This document shows positions 17,478 through 28,173 of a DNA stretch of 53,067 nt, piece by piece. Each line of letters opens with the position of its first letter. The first letter of the stretch is position 1. The notes under the pieces are model-generated. The model was not told the origin of the DNA. It was given only the letters and a program-made list of their open reading frames with translations, and did not search any database. The DNA is from Gammaproteobacteria bacterium (lineage in GTDB: Bacteria > Pseudomonadota > Gammaproteobacteria > Pseudomonadales > Pseudomonadaceae). The stretch spans positions 1 to 53,067 of the forward strand of contig JAAYFI010000070.1 in NCBI GenBank assembly GCA_012728315.1, given 5' to 3'. A program made the position numbers and the translations under genes.

Positions 17478-19724
17478 ATGGTACAGGTCAGAACAGAGCA
17501 ACCGATTAGCCAAGATGGCAGTATTGATTTGCAGCGTTGGGTGGCGCAGATTGTTGAGGTTGATCCACATCTGGACACCGAGGGTCTACTGAGTGCCTGT
17601 GAGTTTGCTCGCGATGCTGAGCAAAAAGCCAAGGCTGCTGACAATATCTGGGCAGAAGGCACATCCAGTTTGCAAATTGGCTTGGAAATTGCGCAGATAT
17701 TAGTCGACTTAAAACTGGATCAAGAGACACTGGTTGCCGCCATCTTGTACCGTACGGTGCGCGAGGGTAAAGCACCGCTGAGCGAGATTGAGCGCTTATT
17801 TGGACCTGTGGTCAGTAAGTTAATTGATGGTGTGCTGCGCATGGCGGCGATCAGTGCCAGTATCAATCCTCGGCAAAGTGTCGTGCTGAATGCGCAAGCC
17901 CAAGTCGATAATCTGCGGCGCATGCTGGTGGCGATGGTCGATGATGTGCGTGTGGCATTGATTAAATTGGCCGAACGCACCTGTGCAATTCGTGCGGTGA
18001 AAAATGCACCTGAACATAAGCGTTATCGGGTTGCGCGTGAAGTGTTTGATATTTACGCACCGCTGGCGCACCGTTTAGGTATTGGTCATATCAAGTGGGA
18101 GTTAGAAGATTTATCTTTTCGCTACCTTGAGCCTGAGCAGTACATGCATATTGCCGGTTTACTGCATGAACGTCGTATCGACCGTGAACAGTTTATTCGC
18201 CGTGTGGTGCAGGAGCTGAGCGATGAGCTGAAAGCTGCAAATATTGAGGCCGATGTCAGCGGCCGGGTTAAGCATATTTATTCGATTTGGCGCAAGATGC
18301 AGAAAAAAGGTCTGCGTTTTAGCGAGATTTATGATGTGCGTGCGGTGCGTATATTGGTGCCGCAGGTGCGCGATTGTTATACCGCGTTAGGCATTGTGCA
18401 CACCCGCTGGCCGCATATTGCCCGAGAGTTTGATGACTATATTGCCAACCCTAAAGAGAACGGCTATCGCTCCTTGCACACGGCTGTGATTGGCCCTGAA
18501 GGTAAGGTCTTAGAAGTGCAAATTCGTACACAGACCATGCACGAAGAGGCCGAGCTTGGGGTGTGTGCACATTGGCGCTACAAAGGCACTGATGTGGATG
18601 GCCAGTCCGATCATTATGAAGAAAAGATTGCGTGGCTCAGGCAGGTGCTGGAGTGGCATGAAGAGCTGGGTGATATCGGCGGCCTAGCCGATCAAATCCG
18701 CGTTGATATTGAGCCTGATCGGGTGTATGTGTTTACCCCCGACGGCCACGCCATTGATTTGCCGCAAGGCTCAACTCCGCTGGATTTTGCCTATCGCGTG
18801 CATACTGAAATTGGCCATAACTGCCGTGGTGCTAAGGTCAACGGTCGCATCGTACCGCTGAATTACAATCTGAAAACTGGTGAGCAAGTTGAAGTCATTA
18901 CCGGTAAAAACGGTGCGCCGAGTCGTGACTGGCTCAATACCAACTTAGGCTATATCAACACCGCCCGTGCCCGTGCCAAGGTCGTGCATTGGTTTAAGTT
19001 ACAAGCCCGTGATCAAAACGTGGCGGCTGGCAAGCAGATGCTTGAACGCGAAATGGCGCGCTTAGCCATTGGCCCTGTGAATTATGAGCGGCTGGCAGAA
19101 AAATGTAATCTAAAGACCAGTGAGGATCTGTTTGCGGCTTTAGGGGCGGGCGATGTGCGCATTGCCCATGCCGTTGGCTTGGCTCAGCAGTTGCTTGAGC
19201 CCTATGAGCGTAGCAGCCAGCAATTGGATTTAATCCCACGTAAACCAACCCAGCATACAGCGCAGGCGCGTGATGAAATACGGATTCATGGGGTGGGCAA
19301 TTTACTCACGCAAATGGCCGGCTGCTGCCAGCCTGTACCGGGCGAGCCTATTGTTGGCTATATCACCGTGGGGCGTGGGGTCACGATTCACCGCCAAGAT
19401 TGCGCCACCGCCTTGCAACTGCGCAGCCGTGAGCCAGAGCGCATGATTCAAGTGGGCTGGGGCACTGAGCCGGTGAAAACCTATCCGGTGGATGTGCTGG
19501 TGCGCGCTTACGACCGCTCGGGCTTGCTCAGTGATATTTCTCAAGTCTTGCTCAATGAAAAAATGAATATTGTGGCGCTGCAGACCAGCACCAGCAAGGA
19601 AGACAATACCGCAACCATCAACTTAACCGTGGAAGTGCCTGGTCTTGACGAGCTGGGGCGTTTACTGGGGCGTATCTCGCAGTTGCCCAATATTATTGAA
19701 GTGCGCCGCCAGCGTCATTCATAA
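17478..19724 (+). CDS. relA: (p)ppGpp synthetase RelA
   Basis: RelA makes (p)ppGpp when uncharged tRNA enters the ribosome. The 748-aa protein has a degenerate HD domain (YRTVREG in place of the active HD-E motif, so no hydrolase is expected), the synthetase domain (YDVRAVRILV, NPKENGYRSLHTAV, EVQIRTQTMHEEAELG), TGS (VYVFTPDGHAIDLPQGSTP), a zinc-finger-like segment (MAGCCQPVPGEP) and a C-terminal ACT domain. The ATG at 17478 follows AAGGA by six bases. The usual neighbour mazG does not follow; an IS relic does. Confidence 0.96.
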   Translation: MVQVRTEQPISQDGSIDLQRWVAQIVEVDPHLDTEGLLSACEFARDAEQKAKAADNIWAEGTSSLQIGLEIAQILVDLKLDQETLVAAILYRTVREGKAPLSEIERLFGPVVSKLIDGVLRMAAISASINPRQSVVLNAQAQVDNLRRMLVAMVDDVRVALIKLAERTCAIRAVKNAPEHKRYRVAREVFDIYAPLAHRLGIGHIKWELEDLSFRYLEPEQYMHIAGLLHERRIDREQFIRRVVQELSDELKAANIEADVSGRVKHIYSIWRKMQKKGLRFSEIYDVRAVRILVPQVRDCYTALGIVHTRWPHIAREFDDYIANPKENGYRSLHTAVIGPEGKVLEVQIRTQTMHEEAELGVCAHWRYKGTDVDGQSDHYEEKIAWLRQVLEWHEELGDIGGLADQIRVDIEPDRVYVFTPDGHAIDLPQGSTPLDFAYRVHTEIGHNCRGAKVNGRIVPLNYNLKTGEQVEVITGKNGAPSRDWLNTNLGYINTARARAKVVHWFKLQARDQNVAAGKQMLEREMARLAIGPVNYERLAEKCNLKTSEDLFAALGAGDVRIAHAVGLAQQLLEPYERSSQQLDLIPRKPTQHTAQARDEIRIHGVGNLLTQMAGCCQPVPGEPIVGYITVGRGVTIHRQDCATALQLRSREPERMIQVGWGTEPVKTYPVDVLVRAYDRSGLLSDISQVLLNEKMNIVALQTSTSKEDNTATINLTVEVPGLDELGRLLGRISQLPNIIEVRRQRHS

Positions 19725-19760
19725 GAAGGGGTAGGGTGGAAGATAGGGGTTATCAGTTTT

Positions 19761-19860
19761 GTGCGAAAGCCCCATACTTTTAGTGCGAGTATGGAACGTG
19801 GTCGGGCATGCTCGTCTAGCAGTAGGCCTCCCCGTTTCTTTAGGGCGGTGAGGATGTCAA
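19761..19860 (+). mobile_element. IS200/IS605-derived miniature element (left end + right end relic)
   Basis: The left part has a hairpin, CCATAC (19772-19777) with GTATGG (19789-19794), and nearly matches the left-end-like copy at 23085-23119. The right part (about 19800-19860) is about 85% identical to 34232-34296, the 3' end of a tnpB remnant, and still encodes VVGHARLAVGLPVSLGR followed by a stop. Both right parts end GGATGTCAA. An internally deleted element of this shape is a MITE/PATE. It lies 36 bp after relA. A separate hairpin (AATCCGC 19868-19874 with GCGGATT 19888-19894) follows it. Confidence 0.7.
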
Positions 19861-19958
19861 CCTTGTTAATCCGCTGGCGCGCTGTGGGCGGATTGGCCTT
19901 AATCGATGGGGTTAGCTATTCTTAGCGCCCCTGTAACTGTTTAGAAGGATGTTCGAGC

Positions 19959-20300
19959 ATGTCTGAGTTTCCACCTTGCCCAGCCTGTAAAGAAGAAATC
20001 ACTTATCCAGATCGTGAAAACTACGTCTGCGCAACCTGTGGCCATGAGTGGGCCATGGATGGTTCGAGTGCTCCTGAAGAGAGTAACGAAAAAGTTGTGC
20101 GTGATGCACACGGTACGCCTTTAGCCGATGGTGATACGGTGATCTTAATTAAAGACTTGAAAGTCAAAGGCAGCTCAACGGTGATTAAAATGGGCACCCG
20201 GGTGACCAATATTCGTATCGTTGAGGGTGATCATGATTTGGATTGCCGGGTTGATGGCCAGAAAATCATGCTCAAATCTGAGTTTATGAAAAAAGCTTAA
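19959..20300 (+). CDS. PhnA/YjdM-type zinc-ribbon protein
   Basis: The 113-aa protein has an N-terminal zinc ribbon (CPACKEEI...CATCGHEW, four Cys at about 8-34) and the C-terminal PhnA fold (about 45-113; VVRDAHGTPLADGDTVILIK, KGSSTVIKMGTRVTNIRIV). The family is named alkylphosphonate-utilisation protein PhnA/YjdM, but no phosphonate gene is nearby and its biochemical role is uncertain. It has AAGGA before the ATG and is apparently monocistronic. Confidence 0.92.
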   Translation: MSEFPPCPACKEEITYPDRENYVCATCGHEWAMDGSSAPEESNEKVVRDAHGTPLADGDTVILIKDLKVKGSSTVIKMGTRVTNIRIVEGDHDLDCRVDGQKIMLKSEFMKKA

Positions 20301-20362
20301 TTAAAAATACCAGAGTCGCTGTTAACAGGGCTCTGGTGCTGAGGTTGCTGGATAATAGAGAA

Positions 20363-20387
20363 CTGTAGCGCGCTACAGCTGTTTTTT
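20363..20387 (+). terminator. Palindrome plus T-run downstream of the phnA-type gene
   Basis: CTGTAGCGCGCTACAG (20363-20378) is a perfect palindrome followed by CTG and six T (20382-20387), a plausible terminator. A further inverted repeat ACCAGAG (20309-20315) / CTCTGGT (20331-20337) sits just after the stop codon. Confidence 0.6.
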
Positions 20388-20506
20388 GTTTGGCAGCGTT
20401 ATTTCCAGAGTGATTATTCTATTACAGCTCATGTTGGTACTATAAATTATGGCCGCTGAGCAGTAGAATAAGCTCTTTATCGCATAATTCTCGTGGAGTT
20501 GAAGGC

Positions 20507-21724
20507 ATGACAGACGTCAAGAAGGTGGTTCTCGCCTATTCCGGTGGCTTGGACACTTCGGTCATTCTTAAGTGGCTGCAAGATACGTACAACTGTGAGG
20601 TTGTTACTTTTACCGCAGACCTAGGTCAAGGTGAAGAGGTAGAGCCTGCACGTGCTAAAGCACAAGCCCTAGGTGTTAAAGAAATCTATATTGACGATCT
20701 GCGCGAAGAGTTTGTTCGTGACTTTGTCTTCCCGATGTTCCGTGCCAACACCATTTACGAAGGTGAGTACTTACTCGGTACGTCAATCGCGCGTCCTTTG
20801 ATTGCTAAGCGCTTGATTGAAATTGCCAACGAAACCGGTGCGGATGCCATTTCTCACGGTGCAACCGGTAAAGGCAATGACCAAGTGCGTTTTGAGCTGG
20901 GTGCTTATGCGCTGAAGCCTGGGGTAAAAGTCATTGCGCCTTGGCGTGAGTGGGACTTACTGTCTCGCGAAAAACTGATGGATTACGCAGCGAAGCACAA
21001 CATCCAGATTGAGCGTCACGGCAACAAAAAGTCACCGTACTCAATGGACGCCAACTTACTGCATATCTCCTACGAAGGCGGTGTGTTGGAAGATACTTGG
21101 ACTGAGCACGAAGAAGACATGTGGCGCTGGACCAAGTCGCTTGAAGAAGCCTCTGCAACTCCACAGTACATCGAGCTGACGTACCGCAAAGGTGATATCA
21201 CCGCGATTGATGGTGTTGAAATGTCACCGGCCACAGTATTGGCTGAGCTGAACCGCATTGGTGGTGAGCACGGTATCGGTCGTGTCGATATCGTGGAAAA
21301 CCGTTACGTGGGCATGAAAGCCCGTGGCTGCTACGAAACCCCAGGTGGCACCATCATGCTGCGCGCCCACCGTGCAATGGAGTCAATCACCCTCGACCGC
21401 GAAGTGGCACACTTGAAAGATGAGTTGATGCCTAAGTACGCCTCGTTGATCTACAACGGCTACTGGTGGAGCCCAGAGCGCACCATGTTGCAAGCGATGA
21501 TTGATGCATCACAGGCGAACGTTAACGGTGTAGTGCGTTTGAAACTCTACAAAGGTAACGTTGTGGTTGTTGGCCGCAAATCAGACGATTCACTGTTTGA
21601 TGCAGCCATTGCCACTTTTGAAGACGATGCCGGCGCTTACGATCAGGCTGATGCAGCAGGCTTTATCAAGCTCAATGCACTGCGTTTACGTATCGCTGCC
21701 AGTAAAGGTCGCAAACTGCTGTAA
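20507..21724 (+). CDS. argG: Argininosuccinate synthase
   Basis: ArgG condenses citrulline and aspartate using ATP in arginine biosynthesis. The 405-aa protein carries the PP-loop [15 protein letters not shown] near the N terminus, the ATP/citrulline-binding segment [16 protein letters not shown], and [11 protein letters not shown] near residue 270. The length is standard. The ATG at 20507 has GGAG upstream. It ends in a clear terminator. Proximity to gloA and an RND pump mirrors P. aeruginosa. Confidence 0.98.
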   Translation: MTDVKKVVLAYSGGLDTSVILKWLQDTYNCEVVTFTADLGQGEEVEPARAKAQALGVKEIYIDDLREEFVRDFVFPMFRANTIYEGEYLLGTSIARPLIAKRLIEIANETGADAISHGATGKGNDQVRFELGAYALKPGVKVIAPWREWDLLSREKLMDYAAKHNIQIERHGNKKSPYSMDANLLHISYEGGVLEDTWTEHEEDMWRWTKSLEEASATPQYIELTYRKGDITAIDGVEMSPATVLAELNRIGGEHGIGRVDIVENRYVGMKARGCYETPGGTIMLRAHRAMESITLDREVAHLKDELMPKYASLIYNGYWWSPERTMLQAMIDASQANVNGVVRLKLYKGNVVVVGRKSDDSLFDAAIATFEDDAGAYDQADAAGFIKLNALRLRIAASKGRKLL

Positions 21725-21751
21725 AAAGAGAGCGTTAGTTGTATCTCTTGT

Positions 21752-21778
21752 AAAAAGCCACCCTTGCGGTGGCTTTTT
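21752..21778 (+). terminator. Rho-independent terminator of argG
   Basis: A5GCCACC (21752-21762) pairs with GGTGGCT5 (21768-21778) around loop CTTGC; the T-run completes it. Confidence 0.95.
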
Positions 21779-21966
21779 AATTTGAGTAGAAGGCCTATGC
21801 AGCGCCTCGCTTAGTGTTATTGTGACCTTGATCAAAGGGGCTTGTCCTTGGTCTGTTTTAAAAACTAAGCCTGTCTATGTTAAATCAGTGTACTTGGCGT
21901 GTGCTGCACAAGCTTTTGCACTTCTGTCTTTAAGTATGCAATAAACGCTATATTTGGAACCTATTG

Positions 21967-22989
21967 ATGAAGCTTGTACATATTTATGCTGCGTTATCGG
22001 AGTTTTTAGGCAAACTGTCTACCTCTGGATTTGAGCCTTCCAACACCTTAGCGCCGCAGTCTGGATTAAGTTTTTTCGATTCTGTGCTGCGTGGTATTGG
22101 CCAGGTTATGCTGCAGAATAACAGCTATACGGGTTTGCTCTTCTTAGTGGGCGTTTTCTACAGTTCGCTGATGTCAGGCTTGGCGGTGCTACTGGGTACT
22201 GTTGCGAGCACGGCGACAGCGATGTTGCTGGGGACGGATCGGGCCGATGTTCGCGCTGGGCTGTTCGGCTTTAACGGAGCGCTGGTTGCTATTGCATTGC
22301 TGTATTTTCTTGAGCCTAGTGTGTTGGTGTTTGTCTATGTTGTGATGGCAGCGGCCTGTACAACGGTAGTGATGTCGGCGCTGATGAGCTTTTTAGAAAA
22401 GTGGGGCATACCTGCACTGACCGCACCTTTTGTTGTCACCACCGTCGTGTTTGTCTTGGCATGTGCACGTTTTGGACGATTGCAGTCAACAGGTATTCTA
22501 CCCACAGCCGGGCTGCCAAAGGCGGCAACTGTTGAAGGGGTTGTCACTGTAGCGTCCTTGGCAGAAGGTTTATTTAGCGGGATTGCTCAGGTGTTTTTTC
22601 AGGGCAGCGTCATTACGGGTATTATCTTTGCAGTGGGGTTGCTGATCAGTTCACGCGCCGTTTTCGTTGCAGCGCTGTTGGGTTCGCTGCTCGGTGCATT
22701 GGTTGCCTGGGTGATGGGGGCCGCGGAACCTGCGATTAGCTCGGGGGCTTTTGGTTTTAACTGTGTTTTGACCGCGATTGTCTTCAGTCGTGGATTTTTC
22801 GTGGTCAATAGTCACTCTGTGCTCTATGGATTGCTGGCGGTGCTGGTCACGGCAGTCGTCTATGCTGCAATGTCTGCTGCACTGGAACCTATAGGAATGC
22901 CGGCTCTGACCGCTCCATTTGTGTTGACTGTGTGGTTGTTTTTGCTGGCAAGCCCGCGTTTTTCACGTCTGCGTAGCAGCGCAGGTTAA
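21967..22989 (+). CDS. Urea transporter (UT/Yut family)
   Basis: This 340-aa, very hydrophobic protein is a UT-B-like urea channel. Its two homologous halves are visible: the signature PALTAPFV followed by a membrane segment and ARFGRL in the first half (about residues 140-170) recurs as PALTAPFV and SPRFSRL near the C terminus (about 305-335). FGFNGALVAIAL and FGFNCVLTAIVF are the matching pore-helix repeats. The ATG at 21967 is used rather than the TTG before it. No urease gene is in the window, so the link to urea use is unproven here. Confidence 0.9.
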   Translation: MKLVHIYAALSEFLGKLSTSGFEPSNTLAPQSGLSFFDSVLRGIGQVMLQNNSYTGLLFLVGVFYSSLMSGLAVLLGTVASTATAMLLGTDRADVRAGLFGFNGALVAIALLYFLEPSVLVFVYVVMAAACTTVVMSALMSFLEKWGIPALTAPFVVTTVVFVLACARFGRLQSTGILPTAGLPKAATVEGVVTVASLAEGLFSGIAQVFFQGSVITGIIFAVGLLISSRAVFVAALLGSLLGALVAWVMGAAEPAISSGAFGFNCVLTAIVFSRGFFVVNSHSVLYGLLAVLVTAVVYAAMSAALEPIGMPALTAPFVLTVWLFLLASPRFSRLRSSAG

Positions 22990-23084
22990 GGCGTGCAATG
23001 GCACTGCCTGTTTGGCTCAGTTGCAGCGACTATGAAGTGCTGGCGAGCATGGGTAAGCTGCTAGGCTAGTGTTTGTATGTGTTT

Positions 23085-23119
23085 GTGCGAAAGACCCCAT
23101 ACTTTGAGTGCGGGGATGG
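23085..23119 (+). mobile_element. Left-end-like relic of the same IS200/IS605-type element
   Basis: GTGCGAAAG-CCCCATACTTT followed by AGTGCG matches 19761-19794 with a few substitutions, including the preceding TTT. No right end or tnpB sequence follows; instead the gloA ribosome site starts within 25 bp, so this solo end forms part of the gloA leader. The hairpin is less perfect than at 19772-19794. Confidence 0.55.
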
Positions 23120-23144
23120 ATATAACGTTGAAGAGGATAGGTTA

Positions 23145-23537
23145 ATGAGACTTTTACACACCATGCTACGGGTTGGCGATCTGGATGCCTCGATTGCTTT
23201 TTATACTGAAGTGCTGGGCATGCAACTGTTGCGTCGTCGTGATTATCCAGAGGGTAAATTTACTTTGGCTTTTGTCGGTTATGGTGATGAGGCCAATAAC
23301 AGTGTGATTGAGCTGACGCACAACTGGGGCGTAGAAAAATACGATCTGGGTAATGGGTATGGCCATATCGCTTTAGAAGTGGAGGATGTCTATAAGGCGT
23401 GTGAGGATATTCGTGCGCGTGGCGGTAAGATCACCCGCGAGCCGGGTCCGATGCAGCATGGTTCAAGTATTTTGGCCTTTGTTGAAGATCCTGATGGCTA
23501 CAAGATTGAGCTGTTATCGCCATCGCGTAAGGACTAA
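23145..23537 (+). CDS. gloA: Lactoylglutathione lyase (glyoxalase I)
   Basis: GloA isomerises the methylglyoxal-glutathione hemithioacetal to S-lactoylglutathione. The 130-aa size and motifs fit the short Ni/Zn type: [14 protein letters not shown] (metal His5), [10 protein letters not shown] (Glu), GYGHIALEV (His) and [12 protein letters not shown] (Glu). The ATG at 23145 has GAGG eight bases upstream and is the family start; a longer in-frame reading begins within the IS left-end relic and is not supported. It converges on the efflux operon. Confidence 0.95.
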   Translation: MRLLHTMLRVGDLDASIAFYTEVLGMQLLRRRDYPEGKFTLAFVGYGDEANNSVIELTHNWGVEKYDLGNGYGHIALEVEDVYKACEDIRARGGKITREPGPMQHGSSILAFVEDPDGYKIELLSPSRKD

Positions 23538-23554
23538 ATCTTTAACTTAACCAT

Positions 23555-23594
23555 AAAAAACGGGCGACTGTATCAAACAGACCGCCCGTTTTTT
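23555..23594. terminator. Bidirectional terminator between gloA and the efflux operon
   Basis: A6CGGGCG (23555-23566) pairs with CGCCCGT6 (23583-23594) over 12 bp; A and T runs serve both converging units. Confidence 0.95.
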
Positions 23595-23623
23595 ATGCGT
23601 TACCTACAACAACTCAAAGTACT

Positions 23624-25036
23624 TTAGGGTCTTTGTGTGTTGTCTTCTTGGTAGCCGCCACCCAGCGCTTTATACAGATTAATCTCGCTAGCTAACTGTG
23701 CAAATTGCGTGCTAATGCGCTGTTGCTGTGCATTAAAGAGCAGGCGTTGCGCATCTAAGCGGGTGAGTTGATTATCAATGCCCTCATTAAAGCGGCGGTC
23801 GGCCAGTGCATAATATTCTTCACTGGTTTTCACCAGCTCATCATGCGCTGCCAGTTGCTGCTTGTAGGTGCTGCGCTCAATTAAGCCATCGGCCACTTCC
23901 TGAAAGGCGGTTTGGATCGTTTTCTCGTAGCGGGCAATATGGATATCTTTTTGAATTTCGCTGTAATCCAAATTAGCGCGTAAACGCCCCGCATTAAAAA
24001 TCGGAATATTAATGCTCGGTTTAAATAGCCATGAGCCGCTACCACTATCAAACAAACCTGATAAATCAGGGCTTAAACTGCCTGCTGTGGCCGTCAAGCT
24101 GATGCTTGGGAAGAATGCCGCTCGGGCGGCACCAATATTGGCATTGGCCGCTTTAAGCTCATGCTCCGCTTGCAAAATATCAGGACGACGCTGCAGCAAA
24201 TCGGCAGGCAAACCCACCGGTAATTGGGCAAATTTAAAGCGATTTAACGGCACGACAGTGCTCAGATCTATGGCGGCTGGCCCCCCGAGCAACAGGTTTA
24301 AGGCGTTACGGCTTTGCACGCTCTGGCGTTCAAATTGAGCCAAGCTGACCCGTGCAGAGTTGACCGCAGTACGCGCTTGTTGCACCTCAAGTAATGAGGC
24401 GACTCCAGCATCATAGCTGCGCTCAATCAGTCTGAGGCTGTCTTCATAGGTTGCTAAGGTGTCGCGTACCAGTTGCAAGGCCTCTTGATCCGCTTGTAAA
24501 GATAACCAAGCGGTAGCAACACTGGCGATTAAACTCAGCTGAGTGCTGCGCTGAGCTTGTGCGCTGGCAAAGTAAGTTTCCAACGCCTGATCTTGCAAGC
24601 TGCCTAAACGACCAAATAAATCCAGCTCCCAAGCGGTGATGCCTAAGTTTGCCGAGTACTGGCTGTTGATCGTGGCGTCATTGTTTGCTGGGTTTGGATT
24701 CATACTGCCAGGGATACGTTGCCGATTGGCGCCGCCGCTCGCATCTACAGATGGGAAGCGCGCGCTGCGTTGAATACGGTATTGCGCACGAAAGGCATCA
24801 ACATTTAACGCAGCAATGCGCAGATCACGGTTGTTTGTGAGCGCGGTTTCGATCAGATCCTGTAATAACGGATCTTGGAAAAACTCACGCCACTGCGGTA
24901 GTGGGGCTGCACTCTGTTGTAAATCGCTATGGCTCCATTGCTCAGCAACCGGTGCGGCGGGTTGCTGGTAGTTTGGAATCAGTGAGCAACCGGTTAGAGC
25001 TGTCATTAGCGCAGCGGCTAGGGCGGTACGCTTCAT
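23624..25036 (-). CDS. Outer-membrane efflux lipoprotein (OprM/OpmE/TtgC family)
   Basis: This is the outer-membrane channel of the tripartite RND pump. The 470-aa protein has a lipoprotein signal with lipobox LTGC near residue 17 and the duplicated OEP (TolC-like) repeats: [17 protein letters not shown] in the first half and [21 protein letters not shown] in the second. It overlaps the RND gene by four bases and is the last gene of the operon, as in mexAB-oprM. Confidence 0.95.
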   Translation of the reverse strand: MKRTALAAALMTALTGCSLIPNYQQPAAPVAEQWSHSDLQQSAAPLPQWREFFQDPLLQDLIETALTNNRDLRIAALNVDAFRAQYRIQRSARFPSVDASGGANRQRIPGSMNPNPANNDATINSQYSANLGITAWELDLFGRLGSLQDQALETYFASAQAQRSTQLSLIASVATAWLSLQADQEALQLVRDTLATYEDSLRLIERSYDAGVASLLEVQQARTAVNSARVSLAQFERQSVQSRNALNLLLGGPAAIDLSTVVPLNRFKFAQLPVGLPADLLQRRPDILQAEHELKAANANIGAARAAFFPSISLTATAGSLSPDLSGLFDSGSGSWLFKPSINIPIFNAGRLRANLDYSEIQKDIHIARYEKTIQTAFQEVADGLIERSTYKQQLAAHDELVKTSEEYYALADRRFNEGIDNQLTRLDAQRLLFNAQQQRISTQFAQLASEINLYKALGGGYQEDNTQRP

Positions 25037-28000
25037 TGTGCATCCTCCTGTTCTTTATCAGCGGTGGATTTAAATAAAGAGCTCACCACGACGTAAAACA
25101 GCGGTACAAAGAAGATCGCTAAAACCATCGCCGTGAGCATACCGCCAATAACCCCAGTTCCGATCGCATGCTTACTGCCTGCACCGGCGCCAGTGGAAAT
25201 GGCCAAAGGTGTTACACCGAGCACAAAGGCCAGCGAGGTCATAATGATTGGGCGCAGACGAATACGGCTGGCTTCAACAGCAGCTGCAGCCAAGCTCATA
25301 CCTTGCTCATGCAGGGATTTAGCAAATTCCACAATCAAAATAGCGTTACGCGCCGACAGGCCAATGGTGGTTAACAAGCCAATTTGGAAGTACACGTCGT
25401 TGGATAAGCCGCGGCCATAGGTGGCTAACAGCGCCCCTAAAATACCTAGAGGTACAACCAGCATCACAGAGAACGGAATTGACCAGCTCTCATACATAGC
25501 GGCTAAGCACAGGAACACGACCAGCAAAGACAGCGCATACAAGGCAGGCGCTTGGTCACCGGAGAGGCGTTCCTCATAGGATAAACCGGTCCATGCCATA
25601 CCTACACCGGCAGGCAGCTGTTTGGCGATTTCTTCTACCGCGAGCATGGCGTCCCCTGAGCTGTAGCCTGGGGCTGCGCTACCTAGAATCTCCATAGAGG
25701 GAACCCCGTTATAACGGGATAGTTTAGGTGACCCGTAAACCCACTCACCACTGGCAAAGCTATTAAAGGGGATCATTTCGCCTGACTTGTTGCGCACATA
25801 CCACTTAGCTAAATCCTCAGGATTCATGCGTGCATCAGCTTTAGCCTGTAAAAACACCTTCTTAACCCGGCCACGATCAATAAAGTCATTGACATAACTA
25901 CTTCCCCAGGCGGTGGATAGGGTTTGGTTAATATCGGCCAATGACAAGCCCATTGAGCTAGCTTTTTCATCATCAATGGTCAGCTGGTATTGGGGTTCAT
26001 CACGCAAACCATTGGCTCGCACTTGGAATAAGCGCGGGTCTTGGTTGGCTTGTTGAACAAATTGATCGCGCGCTTGACTGAGCACTTCATGGCCCACGCC
26101 GGCACGGTCTTGTAAGTACATATTAAAGCCGGTTGCGTTACCCAGCTCCATTACTGCAGGTGGCGCAAAAGCAAAGACCATGGCATCACGGAAGGAGAAA
26201 AACTTCATTTGTGCCCGCTGTGCTAGAGAAAACACGCTTTGGTGCGCCAGTGTGCGCTCTTCCCAAGGTTTTAGCCCGATAAATGCCATTCCTGAGTTTT
26301 GTCCGCGACCAGCAAAGTTAAAGCCGGTGATAGCAAACACTGAGCGAACCGTATCGGACTCTTCGGTGAGCAAGTAGTCACGCATTTTGCTAACAACTTC
26401 GTAGGTGCGCTCAGCCGTTGAGCCTGCGGGTGTCTGCACTTGCGCAAAGAGGACGCCTTGGTCTTCTTCTGGTAAGAACGAGGTAGGGATTTTGGTAAAC
26501 ATCCAACCCATAATCGCGACGATGATGATGTACATCAGCAGGTAAGGTGTTTTGCGACGAATCATCGCGGCTACGCCTTTTTCGTAGCGGACAACACCGC
26601 GATGGAAGGTACGGTTAAACCAGCCAAAGAAACCACGTTTCTCAAGATTGCCACCTTGGGGGATGGGCTTGAGCATGGTGGCGCACAGTGCAGGCGTAAA
26701 GATCAAGGCAACCAGTACGGAGAGTACCATGGCCGCCACAATAGTGATTGAGAACTGCTGGTAAATGGCACCGGTTGAGCCTTCAAAGAAGGCCATTGGA
26801 ATAAATACCGCTGACAGCACCAGACCAATACCCACCAGCGCGCCTTGGATTTGTCCCATGGATTTGCGCGTGGCTTCCAGCGGCGATAAGCCTTCTTCTT
26901 CCATCACCCGCTCGACGTTTTCCACCACAACAATGGCGTCATCCACCAGCAAGCCGATGGCCAGTACCATGGCGAACATGGTTAGGGTGTTGATGCTGTA
27001 GCCAAAGGCAGCAAGCACGCCAAAGGTACCAAGAATAACCACGGGTACAGCCAATGCCGGAATTAAGGTGACGCGCAGGTTCTGTAAGAATAAGTACATC
27101 ACCAAGAACACCAGCACAAAGGCTTCCGCCAAGGTGTAAATCACGCCTTTAATCGAGGCGGAAATCACCGGAGTGGTGTCATATGGGTAAACAATCTTCA
27201 TTCCAGGCGGGAAGAAGGGTTCAAGTTCCGCCAAGGTTTGGCGTACTGCACGAGCCGTATCCAGTGCGTTGGCACCGGCGGCCAGTTTGATACCAATCCC
27301 TGTCGCTGGGCTGCCGTTATATTCTGCGTTGATACTGTAGTTTTCGCCGCCCAGTTCAACTTTAGCTACATCCTTAAGGCGAACTTGTGAACCGTCTTGA
27401 TTGACCTTGAGTAAAATATTTTCAAATTGCTCAGGTGTTTCAAAACGGGTTTTACCAATAATAGTGGCGGTGAGTTGCTGATTTGGCGATGCAGGCAAAC
27501 CACCGAGCTGGCCTGAGGATACCTGTACGTTTTGTGTACGAATGGCATTGGCAACGTCCACCGGTGTCATGGCGAAGTTGGTGAGCTTAACGGGGTCCAA
27601 CCAAATACGCATGGCGTACTGGGCACCAAAGATCTGGAAGTCGCCGACACCTTCAGTTCGAGAAATAGGATCTTGAATGTTGGATACAGTGTAGTCCGCT
27701 AGGTCATAGCGATTCATACTGCCGTCTTCAGAGATAATCCCGATCACCATTAAGAAGTTTTTCGCCGACTTAGTGACACGAATACCTTGTTGCTGAACTT
27801 CTTGCGGTAGCAGAGGGGTCGCCAGTTGCAGCTTGTTCTGTACCTGTACTTGGGCAATATCGGGATCAACATCTTGCTCAAAAGTAATGGTAATGCTCAT
27901 GCTGCCGTCGGAGTTACTTTCCGAAGAAATATAACGCAGGCCATCAATACCATTCATTTTTTGCTCGATCACTTGCACGACGGTGTCTTGTACCGTTTGT

Positions 28001-28161
28001 GCTGAAGCACCAGGGTAGCTGACCGAAATACCGACCGAAGGTGGCGCAATACTGGGGTATTGGTTCACCGGTAATTTAAGAATAGCTAGACCACCAATCA
28101 GCATCACAACGAGGGCTAAAACCCAAGCAAAGATGGGGCGGTCGATAAAAAAATTCGACAT
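25033..28161 (-). CDS. RND efflux pump inner-membrane transporter (MexB/AcrB/TtgB family)
   Basis: This proton-driven multidrug exporter is 1042 aa, the usual HAE-1 length, starting [14 protein letters not shown]. The proton-relay aspartates Asp407-Asp408 are in [14 protein letters not shown] (TM4), and the TM10 lysine is in [10 protein letters not shown]. Two large periplasmic porter/docking loops are present. Sequence style is closest to MexB/TtgB/AcrB rather than to MexF or metal pumps, so broad drug export is expected; the substrate range cannot be read. It lies 12 bp after the membrane-fusion gene. Confidence 0.97.
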   Translation of the reverse strand: MSNFFIDRPIFAWVLALVVMLIGGLAILKLPVNQYPSIAPPSVGISVSYPGASAQTVQDTVVQVIEQKMNGIDGLRYISSESNSDGSMSITITFEQDVDPDIAQVQVQNKLQLATPLLPQEVQQQGIRVTKSAKNFLMVIGIISEDGSMNRYDLADYTVSNIQDPISRTEGVGDFQIFGAQYAMRIWLDPVKLTNFAMTPVDVANAIRTQNVQVSSGQLGGLPASPNQQLTATIIGKTRFETPEQFENILLKVNQDGSQVRLKDVAKVELGGENYSINAEYNGSPATGIGIKLAAGANALDTARAVRQTLAELEPFFPPGMKIVYPYDTTPVISASIKGVIYTLAEAFVLVFLVMYLFLQNLRVTLIPALAVPVVILGTFGVLAAFGYSINTLTMFAMVLAIGLLVDDAIVVVENVERVMEEEGLSPLEATRKSMGQIQGALVGIGLVLSAVFIPMAFFEGSTGAIYQQFSITIVAAMVLSVLVALIFTPALCATMLKPIPQGGNLEKRGFFGWFNRTFHRGVVRYEKGVAAMIRRKTPYLLMYIIIVAIMGWMFTKIPTSFLPEEDQGVLFAQVQTPAGSTAERTYEVVSKMRDYLLTEESDTVRSVFAITGFNFAGRGQNSGMAFIGLKPWEERTLAHQSVFSLAQRAQMKFFSFRDAMVFAFAPPAVMELGNATGFNMYLQDRAGVGHEVLSQARDQFVQQANQDPRLFQVRANGLRDEPQYQLTIDDEKASSMGLSLADINQTLSTAWGSSYVNDFIDRGRVKKVFLQAKADARMNPEDLAKWYVRNKSGEMIPFNSFASGEWVYGSPKLSRYNGVPSMEILGSAAPGYSSGDAMLAVEEIAKQLPAGVGMAWTGLSYEERLSGDQAPALYALSLLVVFLCLAAMYESWSIPFSVMLVVPLGILGALLATYGRGLSNDVYFQIGLLTTIGLSARNAILIVEFAKSLHEQGMSLAAAAVEASRIRLRPIIMTSLAFVLGVTPLAISTGAGAGSKHAIGTGVIGGMLTAMVLAIFFVPLFYVVVSSLFKSTADKEQEDAQ

Positions 28162-28173
28162 AACGATGATCCC

